61,447 nt of DNA from Clostridia bacterium (GTDB taxonomy: Bacteria > Bacillota > Clostridia > Peptostreptococcales > Anaerovoracaceae), in assembly GCA_024403135.1 (NCBI GenBank), contig JAKSSK010000005.1, positions 1 through 61,447 of the forward strand, written 5' to 3'. This document shows, piece after piece, positions 16,037 through 25,820 of this stretch. Both the position numbers and the translations under genes were made by a program. A model generated the notes under the pieces. That model made no database searches, was not told the origin of the DNA, and worked only from the letters and a program-made list of their open reading frames with translations. Numbering within the stretch: the first letter of the stretch is position 1; each line of letters starts with the position of its first letter.

Positions 16037-18211
16037 ATGTTAAGTAAGCAAGAGTTTCTAGACGAGATATTAAAACTTAATAGTAACTATGATACAGAGC
16101 TCATTGGTCATGCCTACGATATAGGTAGAACTCTCCACGAAGGTCAAATGCGTAAAAGCGGCGAGCCATACTTCATTCATCCCATTGCAGTAGCAATTAT
16201 CCTAGCACAGTTAGGAATGGACGATAGAACCCTTGTCGGCGGTCTTTTACACGACGTAGTGGAGGATACCCAGTACACAAGAGAACAACTGGTAGAGGAC
16301 TTCGATGAAGAAGTCGCTCTACTTGTTGATGGTGTAACAAAGCTAGGCGCAATTAAATTCGAAAACAAGGAGGAGCAGCAGGCTGAAAACTTCAGAAAGA
16401 TGTTCCTTGCCATGTCAAAGGATATTAGAGTTCTAATTATCAAGCTGGCGGATAGACTTCACAACATGAGAACTATCCAGTACATGAAGCCTGAAAAGCA
16501 GATTGAAAAGTCCAGGGAAACTCTAGACATCTTCGCTCCACTAGCAACTAGACTTGGAATATATACCGTAAAGTTTGAACTTGAGGATATAGCCCTTAAG
16601 TATCTAGAGCCAGAAGCATACGAAGATTTAAATAAAAAGCTTACTGAAAAGAGAGCAGCAAACGAGAATATCATCCAACAGGTTACTGCCGAAATAGACG
16701 ATGCTTTAAAGGATATGAACATAAAGTATGAGATCTACGGTAGAAACAAGCAGCTTTATTCGGTATACAAGAAGATGAAGTACCAGAACAAGCAGCTTGA
16801 TGAGATATTTGACCTGACAGCTCTAAGAATTTTAGTAGAAAACGTAAGAGACTGTTACGCAATCTTAGGTATAGTTCACACAATGTGGTTTCCAATTCCA
16901 GGAAGGTTTAAGGACTACATCGCAATGCCAAAGCCTAATATGTATCAGTCACTTCATACAACCTTAATCGACGATGACGGTAATCCTTTTGAAATCCAGA
17001 TTAGGACTTACGAAATGCACCACGTTGCAGAATACGGTATCGCAGCCCACTGGAAGTACAAAGAGGGTAGAGCAGATGAAGGCGCAAACAATGACGACCT
17101 AAAACTATCATGGCTTCGTCAATCCATAGAATGGCAAAAGGATAGCGATAACTCAGAAGAATTCCTTGAAACCATGAAGATGGACCTATTCTCCACCCAA
17201 GTTTTCGTATTCACTCCTAATGGTGACGTAAAGGAACTACCTGCAGGATCAACACCACTAGACTTCGCATTTAAGATTCACTCTGACGTAGGATGTAAGT
17301 GCGTAGGCGCCAAGGTAAACGGCAAGATGGTTACAATAGACCATACCCTTCAAAATGGAGATATAGTTGAAATCGTAACATCACAGAATTCCTCAGGACC
17401 TTCACCAGACTGGCTAAAGATAGCCAAGAGTTCATCTGCAAGAAACAAGATCAGGCAGTGGCTGAAGAAGGAGAACAAGGGAGACACCATCGATCAAGGT
17501 AAGCAAGCCCTAGAAGCTGCCCTAAAGAAGAAGGGCTTTGAGCCAAATGTTGTTCTTAAGAATGCATACATCGCTAAGGCTTTAAAAGCTTCAAAATTCG
17601 ATACAATCTCAGAAGCATATAACCAGATCGCTCCAGGCGGAAGTATACTAAGTAAATTCTGCAACAATCTAATTGCAGCATATACTGAAGCTCAAAAGGT
17701 AGAGCCTGAAAAGAAGGACGATGAGGTTGTTACAGAGACTATCCGTAAGACTAAGAAGAATCTGAGGAAGGATCCAGGCATCATCGTTAAAGGTGCAGAT
17801 AACCTTCTAATAAGAACTTCAAGATGCTGCAGCCCAGTTCCAGGAGACGATATAGTAGGCTTCATAACAAAGGGAAGAGGAATTTCAGTACATAGAAAGG
17901 ACTGCTCCAACATCAAAGGTCTAGAAGAAAGATTCATTGAAGTAGAATGGGCGGACATTAAACAAGGCGTTACATACGATGCAGACATAGTTGTAGTCGG
18001 CAGGGATAGAAAAGGCCTATTCAGCGATATTACTAAAGCCTGCAGCGACATGGAATTAGATTTAAACGGTGTCAACGGCAAGACAGATAAGGATGGAAAT
18101 GCAACTCTAATAGTTACAGTTTCCATAGACAGTACTCAGCAAATGCAAAAAGTCCTAAAAGCATTAAGAAATATACAGGACGTTGACAGCGTATATAGAG
18201 CAAAATCATGA
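16037..18211 (+). CDS. rel: Bifunctional (p)ppGpp synthetase/hydrolase
   Basis: The stringent-response enzyme, 724 residues with all domains: an HD hydrolase (HPIAVA, GLLHDVVEDT near 70), a synthetase (YSVYKKMK, FDLTALRILV near 258), TGS (VFVFTPNGDVKELP near 395), a zinc-finger-type segment with paired cysteines (RCCSPVPGD near 597), and a C-terminal ACT domain. The intact HD motif argues for active hydrolysis. It follows secDF directly with a poor ribosome binding site, so coupling is likely, and it overlaps dtd by ATGA. Confidence 0.97.
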   Translation: MLSKQEFLDEILKLNSNYDTELIGHAYDIGRTLHEGQMRKSGEPYFIHPIAVAIILAQLGMDDRTLVGGLLHDVVEDTQYTREQLVEDFDEEVALLVDGVTKLGAIKFENKEEQQAENFRKMFLAMSKDIRVLIIKLADRLHNMRTIQYMKPEKQIEKSRETLDIFAPLATRLGIYTVKFELEDIALKYLEPEAYEDLNKKLTEKRAANENIIQQVTAEIDDALKDMNIKYEIYGRNKQLYSVYKKMKYQNKQLDEIFDLTALRILVENVRDCYAILGIVHTMWFPIPGRFKDYIAMPKPNMYQSLHTTLIDDDGNPFEIQIRTYEMHHVAEYGIAAHWKYKEGRADEGANNDDLKLSWLRQSIEWQKDSDNSEEFLETMKMDLFSTQVFVFTPNGDVKELPAGSTPLDFAFKIHSDVGCKCVGAKVNGKMVTIDHTLQNGDIVEIVTSQNSSGPSPDWLKIAKSSSARNKIRQWLKKENKGDTIDQGKQALEAALKKKGFEPNVVLKNAYIAKALKASKFDTISEAYNQIAPGGSILSKFCNNLIAAYTEAQKVEPEKKDDEVVTETIRKTKKNLRKDPGIIVKGADNLLIRTSRCCSPVPGDDIVGFITKGRGISVHRKDCSNIKGLEERFIEVEWADIKQGVTYDADIVVVGRDRKGLFSDITKACSDMELDLNGVNGKTDKDGNATLIVTVSIDSTQQMQKVLKALRNIQDVDSVYRAKS

Positions 18212-18657
18212 GAAGCGTAGTACAAAGGGTAACCAGTGCTTCCGTGACTTCGGAAGGCAAGGTTACAGGAACAATTGAAAAAGGTCTAGTAGTCTTAATT
18301 GGCGTAGAAGAGAAAGATGAACTATCTGACGTGAATTACATGGTGGAAAAGGTATCAGGCCTTAGAATCTTCGAAGATGAAGATGAAAAGATGAACCTAT
18401 CCGTTATGGACGTGGGAGGAAAGATCCTTGCAGTAAGCCAGTTCACCCTTTTAGGAGACGTTAGAAAGGGTAAGAGGCCTAGCTTTACTAAGGCGGAAGA
18501 ACCAATTAGAGCAAACGAACTTTACGAAGAAGTTGTCAAAGGGCTTAGGGAAAAGGGACTAGTTGTTGAAACAGGTGTATTTCAAACGGATATGCTAGTA
18601 AACATCAATAACGATGGCCCTGTAACCATCCTTTTAGACAGCAGAAAGAACTTTTAG
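18208..18657 (+). CDS. dtd: D-aminoacyl-tRNA deacylase
   Basis: It cleaves D-amino acids (and mischarged glycine) off tRNA as a proofreading step. The 149-residue protein has the family landmarks MRSVVQRVTSASV at the start, AVSQFTLLGD near 74 (the SQxxL motif) and NNDGPVT near 133 (the NxGPxT motif). The rel-dtd order is conserved in Bacillota. The next gene begins on the base after its stop codon. Confidence 0.97.
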   Translation: MRSVVQRVTSASVTSEGKVTGTIEKGLVVLIGVEEKDELSDVNYMVEKVSGLRIFEDEDEKMNLSVMDVGGKILAVSQFTLLGDVRKGKRPSFTKAEEPIRANELYEEVVKGLREKGLVVETGVFQTDMLVNINNDGPVTILLDSRKNF

Positions 18658-19278
18658 ATGAAGATATTGTCATATTTAGCAGGACCAATAAAGACCAACT
18701 GCTATCTGACCTTCGATGAGGAAAGTCTTGAAGGTTTTGTAGTTGATCCTGGAGCACACTGCCAAAAACTTTTAGATGATATAACTAAATACGGTATTAC
18801 TTTGAAGTATGTGGTTTTAACTCACGGACACGGAGATCACATCGGTGGAGTAGAGGAGCTATTAGAACTTTATCCTGCCTGCCAGCTTTTAGGTGGCCTA
18901 AAGGAAGAACCGTTATTCCTTGGTAAGATAGATAACTCTTCAAGGGAAATATGCGGTAAAGACCTTATTCTTCACTGCGACAAGCTTCTAGCTGAAGGAG
19001 ATGAAATTACTTGCGGCAATATGTGCTTTAAGGTAATTGAAACACCAGGACACACTCCTGGCGGAATCTGCCTATACACTCCCGGAGTTCTTTTCTCAGG
19101 AGATACACTATTTCGACAGTCAATTGGTAGAACGGACTTTCCTGGTGGAGATCAGGTGGCCCTATTTAAATCCATCAGAGAAAAGCTATATGTGCTTCCT
19201 GAGGATACAATAGTCCTTCCAGGTCACATGGAGGAAACTCAGATAGGCTTTGAAAAGAGGTATAACTACTTTGTATAG
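18658..19278 (+). CDS. Metallo-beta-lactamase fold hydrolase (glyoxalase II-like)
   Basis: A 206-residue soluble zinc hydrolase. It carries the metal-binding THGHGDHIGG near residue 56, ETPGHTPGG near 127, FSGDTLF near 146 and LPGHMEET near 184, in the order seen in YcbL/YqgX-type glyoxalase II-like proteins. The exact thioester or other substrate is not known. It sits between dtd and hemZ in a housekeeping run, a neighbourhood shared with other Clostridia. Confidence 0.93.
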   Translation: MKILSYLAGPIKTNCYLTFDEESLEGFVVDPGAHCQKLLDDITKYGITLKYVVLTHGHGDHIGGVEELLELYPACQLLGGLKEEPLFLGKIDNSSREICGKDLILHCDKLLAEGDEITCGNMCFKVIETPGHTPGGICLYTPGVLFSGDTLFRQSIGRTDFPGGDQVALFKSIREKLYVLPEDTIVLPGHMEETQIGFEKRYNYFV

Positions 19279-20581
19279 GATAAACTTGCACAACATTACC
19301 GATACATACGAGTTTAACGAGCTGATCAAAATCTTTCTAAACCCTAAGGTCTACACCCTGGATGGAGAAGGTGATGTCATAGACATAAACCTTACAGGTT
19401 CACAGGATAAACACCAGATTAAAAGGGAAATATACCAAAAACTATCTGAAATAACAGGAAAAAAGCCTGCCTGGGGAACACTTACTGGAGTAAGACCTGT
19501 AAAGCTTGCTGGGGAAATAGGGGATAAGGAAATCCTGATGGATAAATTTCTTCTTTCCAGCGAAAAGGCAGATTTAATCCTTGATACATACGAAAGACAG
19601 CAAAAGGTTTTCGGTAAACCACCGGTTAATTCAGCTGGGGTATACATAGGAATCCCATTTTGTCCAACTAGGTGTTCATACTGCTCCTTTGCATCAAACC
19701 AGGTGGATGATTTAGAAAAGGATAGGTATTTACAGGCTCTGTTTAAAGAGATTGACTATGTAAGGGAGAAACATCCTAGCATTGAGTCTATATATATTGG
19801 TGGAGGTACTCCTACCAGCTTAAATGAAAAGCAGCTAAACTTACTTTTAGATAAGGTAAATACCTTAGATTTAGGCCAGTGTAAGGAATACACCATAGAG
19901 GCAGGAAGGCCAGATACCATAACAAGGGAAAAGCTTGAGATAATCAAGGCTCATGGCATCGAAAGGATAAGCATTAACCCTCAAAGTATGAAGGATCATA
20001 CTCTGGAGTTAATTGGCAGAAAACATAGCTCTAAGGCCATTTTAGAGGCCTTTAAGCTTGCCCATGAGGTTGGAATTAAGGACATAAATGCGGATATTAT
20101 CGCAGGACTACCTGAGGAAACGGTGGAAGACTTTAAATCCACTTTAAAACAGGTAATTGACCTTGGCCCAACCAACATTACGGTTCACACATTAGCAATC
20201 AAGAGAGCTTCAAAGCTTCACGAAGAAGATAAGGACTACCACTATAAGCAGGGGGGAGTTGTAGAGGCCATGCTAGCTGAATCAAGAAAGATGTTAAGTC
20301 AGTATGGATACACACCATACTATCTATATAGACAAAAGCACATGGCGGGAGCCTTTGAAAACGTAGGATACACACTTCAAGGCTCAGACTGTCTATACAA
20401 CGTAAGGATAATGGAGGAAAAGCAGTCCATCATAGCAATGGGGGCTGGGGGAATCTCAAAGGCATATTATCCTTTAGAGGATAGACACGAGCGGGTGCCA
20501 AACGTAACCAACTATCAGATATACATAGAGCGTATAGATGAAATGATAAAGCGTAAAGAAGATAATTTATTTAGGAGGTAA
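19271..20581 (+). CDS. hemZ: Radical SAM coproporphyrinogen dehydrogenase-like protein
   Basis: A 436-residue radical SAM enzyme of the HemN/HemW family, HemZ type. It has an N-terminal ~110-residue extension, then the cluster motif CPTRCSYC (CxxxCxxC) near 134-141 and YIGGGTPTSL near 174. Members were named for oxygen-independent coproporphyrinogen oxidation, but many Clostridia with this gene make no haem, so the real substrate is open. I choose the TTG at 19271 because AAGAGG lies ten bases upstream; an in-frame TTG at 19250 has no site. It overlaps the upstream stop by 8 nt. Confidence 0.85.
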   Translation: MYRINLHNITDTYEFNELIKIFLNPKVYTLDGEGDVIDINLTGSQDKHQIKREIYQKLSEITGKKPAWGTLTGVRPVKLAGEIGDKEILMDKFLLSSEKADLILDTYERQQKVFGKPPVNSAGVYIGIPFCPTRCSYCSFASNQVDDLEKDRYLQALFKEIDYVREKHPSIESIYIGGGTPTSLNEKQLNLLLDKVNTLDLGQCKEYTIEAGRPDTITREKLEIIKAHGIERISINPQSMKDHTLELIGRKHSSKAILEAFKLAHEVGIKDINADIIAGLPEETVEDFKSTLKQVIDLGPTNITVHTLAIKRASKLHEEDKDYHYKQGGVVEAMLAESRKMLSQYGYTPYYLYRQKHMAGAFENVGYTLQGSDCLYNVRIMEEKQSIIAMGAGGISKAYYPLEDRHERVPNVTNYQIYIERIDEMIKRKEDNLFRR

Positions 20582-20584
20582 GAG

Positions 20585-21838
20585 ATGTTAACAAACGCTC
20601 CAAAGGGAACTAAAGACATGATGCCAGAAGAGGCATATAAGTGGCATTACGTAGAAAAGAAATGGAAAGAAACATGCGATAAGTTCGGATTCAAGGAAAT
20701 CAGAACCCCTATGTTTGAACATACAGAGCTATTCAACAGAGGAATAGGCGATACTACAGACGTAGTTCAAAAGGAAATGTATAGCTTCAACGATCACGGC
20801 AACAGAAACATCACTCTAAAGCCAGAAGGTACATCACCTGCAGTAAGAGCATTTCTTGAACATAAGCAATATGCAGAAGTTCAACCTGTTAAGGTATACT
20901 ACGATATCCCTTGCTTTAGATATGAAAAGCCTCAATCGGGTAGATTAAGACAGTTCCACCAGTTCGGCATCGAAACATTTGGAACACCTAACATGATGGC
21001 TGATGCAGAAATCATCTGCCTAGGCCACGATTTCTTAAAAGGAATGGGTATAAAGGACATTACTCTAGAAATAAACAGCGTAGGATGTCCTGAATGTAGA
21101 GCAAAGCATAGAGCTGCTTTAAAGGAATTCCTTTTACCTAAATACGATGAACTTTGCGATACTTGTAAGTCAAGATTCGATAAAAACCCTATGAGAATTT
21201 TAGACTGCAAGAGCCCAATCGACCAAGCTCTAGTAGAAGGTGCACCAATGATGCTAGATTACCTATGCGATGGATGTAAGAAGGACTTCGAAGATCTACA
21301 GGCAAACCTAGATGCTATGGGAATTAAATACGTAGTAAATCCAAAGATCGTAAGAGGTCTAGACTACTATACAAAGACAGCTTTCGAATTCGTAACTACA
21401 AGCCTTGGAGCTCAAGGAACAGTATGCGGTGGCGGAAGATACGATAACCTTGCAGAAGAAGTTGGCGGCCTTCCAATTCCAGGTGTAGGCTTTGGACTAG
21501 GTAAGGAAAGACTATTAATGCTTATGGAAGCTAATGGAGTTGAAATTCCAAAGCCAGCAGGCGTAGACGTATTCATCGCAGTACTTGGAGATAGAGCAAA
21601 GACATATGGTCTAAAGCTATTAAGAGATCTTAGATTAAAGGGCGTAAAGGCTGAAATGGATACTCTTGGAAGAAACATCAAGGGTCAATTCAAGTATGCA
21701 GATAGATTAAACGCCAAGTACACTGTAGTTATCGGAGATAACGAACTGGATGAAGGCGTAGTTCAAGTTAAGGATATGGCTAAATCAGAGCAAAGACCAG
21801 TTAAACTGGAAGATTTAGCAGAAGAATTAATGAAATAA
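20585..21838 (+). CDS. hisS: Histidyl-tRNA synthetase
   Basis: The class II synthetase that charges tRNA-His. The 417-residue protein shows motif 1 (GFKEIRTPMFEHTELF near 36), motif 2 (CFRYEKPQSGRLRQFHQFG near 106), the histidine loops GLDYYTKTAFE near 259 and motif 3 (GVGFGLGKERL near 302). A strong AGGAGG site precedes it, no T-box leader is present, and it is embedded in the run started at secDF. Its stop shares a base with the nadD start. Confidence 0.97.
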   Translation: MLTNAPKGTKDMMPEEAYKWHYVEKKWKETCDKFGFKEIRTPMFEHTELFNRGIGDTTDVVQKEMYSFNDHGNRNITLKPEGTSPAVRAFLEHKQYAEVQPVKVYYDIPCFRYEKPQSGRLRQFHQFGIETFGTPNMMADAEIICLGHDFLKGMGIKDITLEINSVGCPECRAKHRAALKEFLLPKYDELCDTCKSRFDKNPMRILDCKSPIDQALVEGAPMMLDYLCDGCKKDFEDLQANLDAMGIKYVVNPKIVRGLDYYTKTAFEFVTTSLGAQGTVCGGGRYDNLAEEVGGLPIPGVGFGLGKERLLMLMEANGVEIPKPAGVDVFIAVLGDRAKTYGLKLLRDLRLKGVKAEMDTLGRNIKGQFKYADRLNAKYTVVIGDNELDEGVVQVKDMAKSEQRPVKLEDLAEELMK

Positions 21839-22452
21839 TGAAGAAAATAGGCATTTTAGGTGGCAGCTTTGATCCCGTGCACAACGGACATATTGAGCTT
21901 GCCACAAAAGCTTTAATTTCATATGGCCTAGACTTTGTATTCCTGATGCCTGCAAAGAAGAATCCTTTTAAAGCAGAAAAGGAGATTACAGAGGATAACA
22001 TCAGGCTAGACATGATCAAACTGGTGCTAAAGGATAGACCTTACCTTTGTCTTTTAGATAAGGAACTTAAAGGTGAGGGGCTATCATATACCTATGACAC
22101 CATGATTGAACTGGTTTCAGAGTTTGATCAGTGCAAAATATACTTTATCCTTGGACTGGATAGCTTTCTATCCCTGGAAAACTGGTATAAAGGACCAGAA
22201 CTACTTAAGATGGTTTCCTTTATTGTCAGCATTCGTCCAGGATACAATAAAGATAAGCTTGAAATGACCAAGGATAGATACGAAAAGCTCTACGGAGCGG
22301 ACATTTTAATAGTAGAGGATGCCATGCCAGACGTATCTTCTACTAAGATTAGAAAACTTGCAGCAGAGGGAAAGCCACTAGATGGCCTAGTTCCTGCTGA
22401 AGTCGAAAGGTACATTAAAGAAAATGAAGTGTATAAGGGAAGTAATAGATAA
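21838..22452 (+). CDS. nadD: Nicotinate-nucleotide adenylyltransferase
   Basis: It makes deamido-NAD from nicotinate mononucleotide and ATP. The 204-residue protein opens with the nucleotidyltransferase signature GILGGSFDPVHNGH near residue 4 and carries the second motif SSTKIRKL near 164. It overlaps hisS by one base and yqeK by 29, and nadD-yqeK-rsfS is a conserved Bacillota trio. Confidence 0.96.
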   Translation: MKKIGILGGSFDPVHNGHIELATKALISYGLDFVFLMPAKKNPFKAEKEITEDNIRLDMIKLVLKDRPYLCLLDKELKGEGLSYTYDTMIELVSEFDQCKIYFILGLDSFLSLENWYKGPELLKMVSFIVSIRPGYNKDKLEMTKDRYEKLYGADILIVEDAMPDVSSTKIRKLAAEGKPLDGLVPAEVERYIKENEVYKGSNR

Positions 22453-22975
22453 TGACTTCTCAGAAAAGAGGAGAGTTCATACCTACGGAGTAGTGGAAAC
22501 GGTTAAATGGCTTGCTGAAAAGTATGGTGCAGACATTGAAAAAGCTGAAACTGCAGCACTTTACCACGATTTGTTCAGAGGAACATCGGTTAACGTTCTA
22601 AATTATTATGTAAAGCACCTTAATCTAGGAGATAGATACCTGGATAATGCCAATTTAGCCCACAGCAAGATAGCTGCTTACGTAATGCAAAGTGAATATG
22701 GCATTACTGATGAGGAAATATTAAACGCTGTAAGCTATCACACAACAGGTAGAGCTAATATGTCGGTGCTAGAGAAGGTAGTATTCTTAGGTGATGCTAT
22801 TGAACCTAACAGGAGATACCCAGGAGTTGATGCTCTAAGAGCCCTCGCAAGGGAAGATTTAGACGCAGCCTGCCTAAAATCTCTGCAGAGCACCATAGCT
22901 TTCATTTCCTCAAAGGGTGAGTATTTGGATAAAGACACCATTGAAGCTAGAGATTATTTATTAAAGGAGAAATAG
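22424..22975 (+). CDS. yqeK: HD-domain Ap4A hydrolase YqeK
   Basis: A 183-residue HD phosphohydrolase. Family members in Bacillota hydrolyse diadenosine tetraphosphate symmetrically. Visible metal ligands are RRVHTYGV near 16, LYHDLFRG near 47 and HSKIAAY near 77, with YHTTGR near 103 as a second substrate or metal segment. Starting at ATG 22424 means 29 nt overlap with nadD; no other in-frame start leaves the first histidine intact. Confidence 0.9.
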   Translation: MKCIREVIDNDFSEKRRVHTYGVVETVKWLAEKYGADIEKAETAALYHDLFRGTSVNVLNYYVKHLNLGDRYLDNANLAHSKIAAYVMQSEYGITDEEILNAVSYHTTGRANMSVLEKVVFLGDAIEPNRRYPGVDALRALAREDLDAACLKSLQSTIAFISSKGEYLDKDTIEARDYLLKEK

Positions 22976-23320
22976 ATGGAAATTAAAGAATTAGCATGTT
23001 TAGGAGCTAAGCTCTTAGCGGATAAGAAGGCTAGCGATGTAAATATAATCGAAATAGGGACTAAGGCAGCATTTGCCGACTATTTCATCAATGCTACAGG
23101 AAATTCTCAAAGACAGGTCCTTAGCCTTGCAGATGAAATAGAGGATAGATATGCAATGGAAGGTATCCTAGTAAAAAATATTGAAGGTAAAAACAATGGT
23201 CAGTGGATTCTTTTAGACTTTGGTGATGTAATCGTAAACATCTTCAGCAAAGAAATGAGAGAAAGATACTGCATTGAGAAAATATGGGGTGACTGCCCAA
23301 TCACCCAGATCGAGGAGTAA
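22976..23320 (+). CDS. rsfS: Ribosomal silencing factor
   Basis: RsfS binds uL14 on the 50S subunit and blocks subunit joining when nutrients are scarce. The 114-residue protein has the family's [15 protein letters not shown] segment near 33 and the [15 protein letters not shown] stretch near 79, the core of the DUF143 fold. It begins on the base after the yqeK stop, with AAGGAG upstream. Confidence 0.96.
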   Translation: MEIKELACLGAKLLADKKASDVNIIEIGTKAAFADYFINATGNSQRQVLSLADEIEDRYAMEGILVKNIEGKNNGQWILLDFGDVIVNIFSKEMRERYCIEKIWGDCPITQIEE

Positions 23321-23322
23321 AA

Positions 23323-25800
23323 ATGAAAGAAAGATATGAATTTAGCCTAATTGAAAAGAAATGGCAGAAGAAATGGGCCGAAGACGACGCATTTAAGACA
23401 GTAGAAGATGAAAACAAGAAGAAATATTACGTGCTTGAAATGTTCCCTTATCCATCAGGTAAGCTTCACATGGGTCACGTAAGAAACTATTCAATTGGAG
23501 ACGTTGTAGCAAGATTTAAGAAGATGGACGGATACAACGTGCTTCATCCAATGGGTTTTGACTCATTTGGTCTACCTGCTGAAAACGCTGCAATTAAAAA
23601 CGGCACACCTCCAGCAGACTGGACTTGGAACAACATACACGAAATGGAAGACCAGCTTGCAGAACTTGGCCTTTCATACGACTGGAAGAGGGAAGTTTGC
23701 ACTTGTCATCCAGACTACTATAGATGGATGCAGTGGATCTTCATCCAGTTCTATAAAAAGGGCTTAGCATACAAGAAGGAAAACCCAGTTAACTGGTGTC
23801 CTGGATGCCAGACAGTACTTGCAAATGAGCAGGTAGTAGATGGGGAATGCGAAAGATGCGGAAGTGCTGTAACTAAGAAGAACCTTTCTCAGTGGTATTT
23901 AAAGATTACAGACTATGCAGATAGACTTCTTGAAAACCTGGATAACGGTAAGCTTGATGGCTGGCCAAGCAAGGTTAGAATCATGCAGAAGAACTGGATC
24001 GGCAAGTCCACAGGCTGCGAGGTTCAGTTTAAGGTTAAGGATTCAGATGAAATCATGACTGTATTCACTACTAGAGTGGACACAATTTACGGTACATCTT
24101 TCATGGTAATAGCACCTGAATATCCAACTCTTTTAAAGAACGTTGAAGGAACTGAATATGAGGCTCCTGTAAAGGAATACATAGATAAAGTTAACCACAT
24201 GAATGAAATCGAGCGTACTTCAACTACCAATGAAAAGACTGGTGTATTTATCGGTAAGTACGCAATAAATCCTTTCACTGGAAAGGAAATTCCTATCTAT
24301 ACAGCTGACTACGTACTTATGGGATATGGTACTGGAGCTGTAATGGGCGTTCCCGGCCATGACCAAAGAGACTTTGACTTTGCTAAGAAGTTTGGCCTTG
24401 AAATTCTTCCTGTAGTTGATCCACAGGATCCTGAAGTAGACGTAAACAACCTAAAGGAAGCTTGCGCTGCTAAGGGAATTATGATCAATTCTGGTGAAAT
24501 CAACGGAATGAAGTCTGAGGATGCAATCCCATACATGATCAACAAGGCTGAAGAGCTTGGAATTGGTAAGAAGACCATCAATTTTAGACTTCGTGACTGG
24601 CTAATTTCAAGACAGAGATACTGGGGTACTCCAATTCCAATGATCTACTGTGATGATTGCGGCTGGGTACCTGAAAAGGAAGAAAACCTACCTGTACTTC
24701 TTCCTACTGACATTGAATTTACAGGCAAAGGTCAATCACCAATCGCTTCAAGCAAGACTTTTGTAAATACTACTTGTCCTTGCTGCGGTAAGCCTGCAAA
24801 GAGAGAAATAGACACTATGGATACTTTCCTAGATTCATCTTGGTATTTCTTAAGATACACAGATCCAAAGAACGATAAGGAAGTATTTAACAAGAAGAAG
24901 GCAGATTACTGGATGGATGTTGACCAGTACATCGGTGGTGTAGAGCATGCAATTTTACACCTGATGTATGCTAGATTCTTCACTATGGCTCTTCACGACC
25001 TTGGTCTAGTAGACGTTGAAGAACCATTTAAAAACCTACTTACTCAAGGAATGGTAAATAAAGATGGTAAGAAGATGAGTAAATCTCTAGGTAACGTTGT
25101 TAGCCCTGCTGAAATCATCGAAAAGTATGGTGCTGACACAGCTAGACTATTCATCTTGTTTGCTGCGCCTCCTGAAAGGGAACTTGACTGGTCCGATGAC
25201 GGAGTAGACGGAAGCTTTAGATTCCTTAACAGAGTATATAGACTGGTATATGAATTCGTTGAAAAGTACGGACAAGGTACTGATGAATTTGAAATAAAGA
25301 CTAAAGACGATAAGAACTTAAACTATGTTCTTAACCAGACAATTAAAAAAGTATCAGAAGACGTTGGTGGCAGATTTGCATTTAACACGGCTATCAGCAG
25401 CATCATGACTTTAGTAAATGAAATTTACAAATACAAGGAATTACCTAATGCACAGGTTGGACTTTTAACTACAGCAGTTAAGAAGCTAATAGTTGTCCTT
25501 GCTCCATTCACTCCTCACATCTGTGAAGAAATGTTTGAGCACATGGGTAACACTACTTCAGTTCACAACGAAAGCTGGCCTACATACGATGAAAAGGCTT
25601 TAGTTATGGACACCGTAGAGATAGTTGTACAGCTTAACGGCAAGGTTAAGGAAAAACTTGATGTAGAAAACAACTTAAGTAGAGAAGAACTTGAAAAACA
25701 GGCTCTTGAAGCAGATAGCGTAAAGGCTCTTCTTGAAGGTAAGCAGGTAATTAAGGTCATCGCTGTACCTAATAGACTTGTTAACATAGTTTGCAAATAG
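23323..25800 (+). CDS. leuS: Leucyl-tRNA synthetase
   Basis: A class I synthetase of 825 residues, full bacterial length. HIGH-type motif HMGHVRNY near 49, the CP1 editing domain ([11 protein letters not shown] near 299; [17 protein letters not shown] near 331) and the KMSKS motif near 585 are all present, as is the WCPGCQTVL zinc element near 157. It follows rsfS by 2 nt with no T-box. It ends 20 nt before the RNase J gene. Confidence 0.98.
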   Translation: MKERYEFSLIEKKWQKKWAEDDAFKTVEDENKKKYYVLEMFPYPSGKLHMGHVRNYSIGDVVARFKKMDGYNVLHPMGFDSFGLPAENAAIKNGTPPADWTWNNIHEMEDQLAELGLSYDWKREVCTCHPDYYRWMQWIFIQFYKKGLAYKKENPVNWCPGCQTVLANEQVVDGECERCGSAVTKKNLSQWYLKITDYADRLLENLDNGKLDGWPSKVRIMQKNWIGKSTGCEVQFKVKDSDEIMTVFTTRVDTIYGTSFMVIAPEYPTLLKNVEGTEYEAPVKEYIDKVNHMNEIERTSTTNEKTGVFIGKYAINPFTGKEIPIYTADYVLMGYGTGAVMGVPGHDQRDFDFAKKFGLEILPVVDPQDPEVDVNNLKEACAAKGIMINSGEINGMKSEDAIPYMINKAEELGIGKKTINFRLRDWLISRQRYWGTPIPMIYCDDCGWVPEKEENLPVLLPTDIEFTGKGQSPIASSKTFVNTTCPCCGKPAKREIDTMDTFLDSSWYFLRYTDPKNDKEVFNKKKADYWMDVDQYIGGVEHAILHLMYARFFTMALHDLGLVDVEEPFKNLLTQGMVNKDGKKMSKSLGNVVSPAEIIEKYGADTARLFILFAAPPERELDWSDDGVDGSFRFLNRVYRLVYEFVEKYGQGTDEFEIKTKDDKNLNYVLNQTIKKVSEDVGGRFAFNTAISSIMTLVNEIYKYKELPNAQVGLLTTAVKKLIVVLAPFTPHICEEMFEHMGNTTSVHNESWPTYDEKALVMDTVEIVVQLNGKVKEKLDVENNLSREELEKQALEADSVKALLEGKQVIKVIAVPNRLVNIVCK

Positions 25801-25820
25801 CCCACGAGAAAGAAGGGTAT

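Noticed and set aside
17692..18126. 144-codon minus-strand ORF inside rel
   Set aside because: It is antisense to the conserved C-terminal part of rel and matches no family.
20540..20590. T-box leader before hisS
   Set aside because: Only three bases lie between hemZ and hisS; no T-box sequence or antiterminator. The same holds for leuS and alaS.
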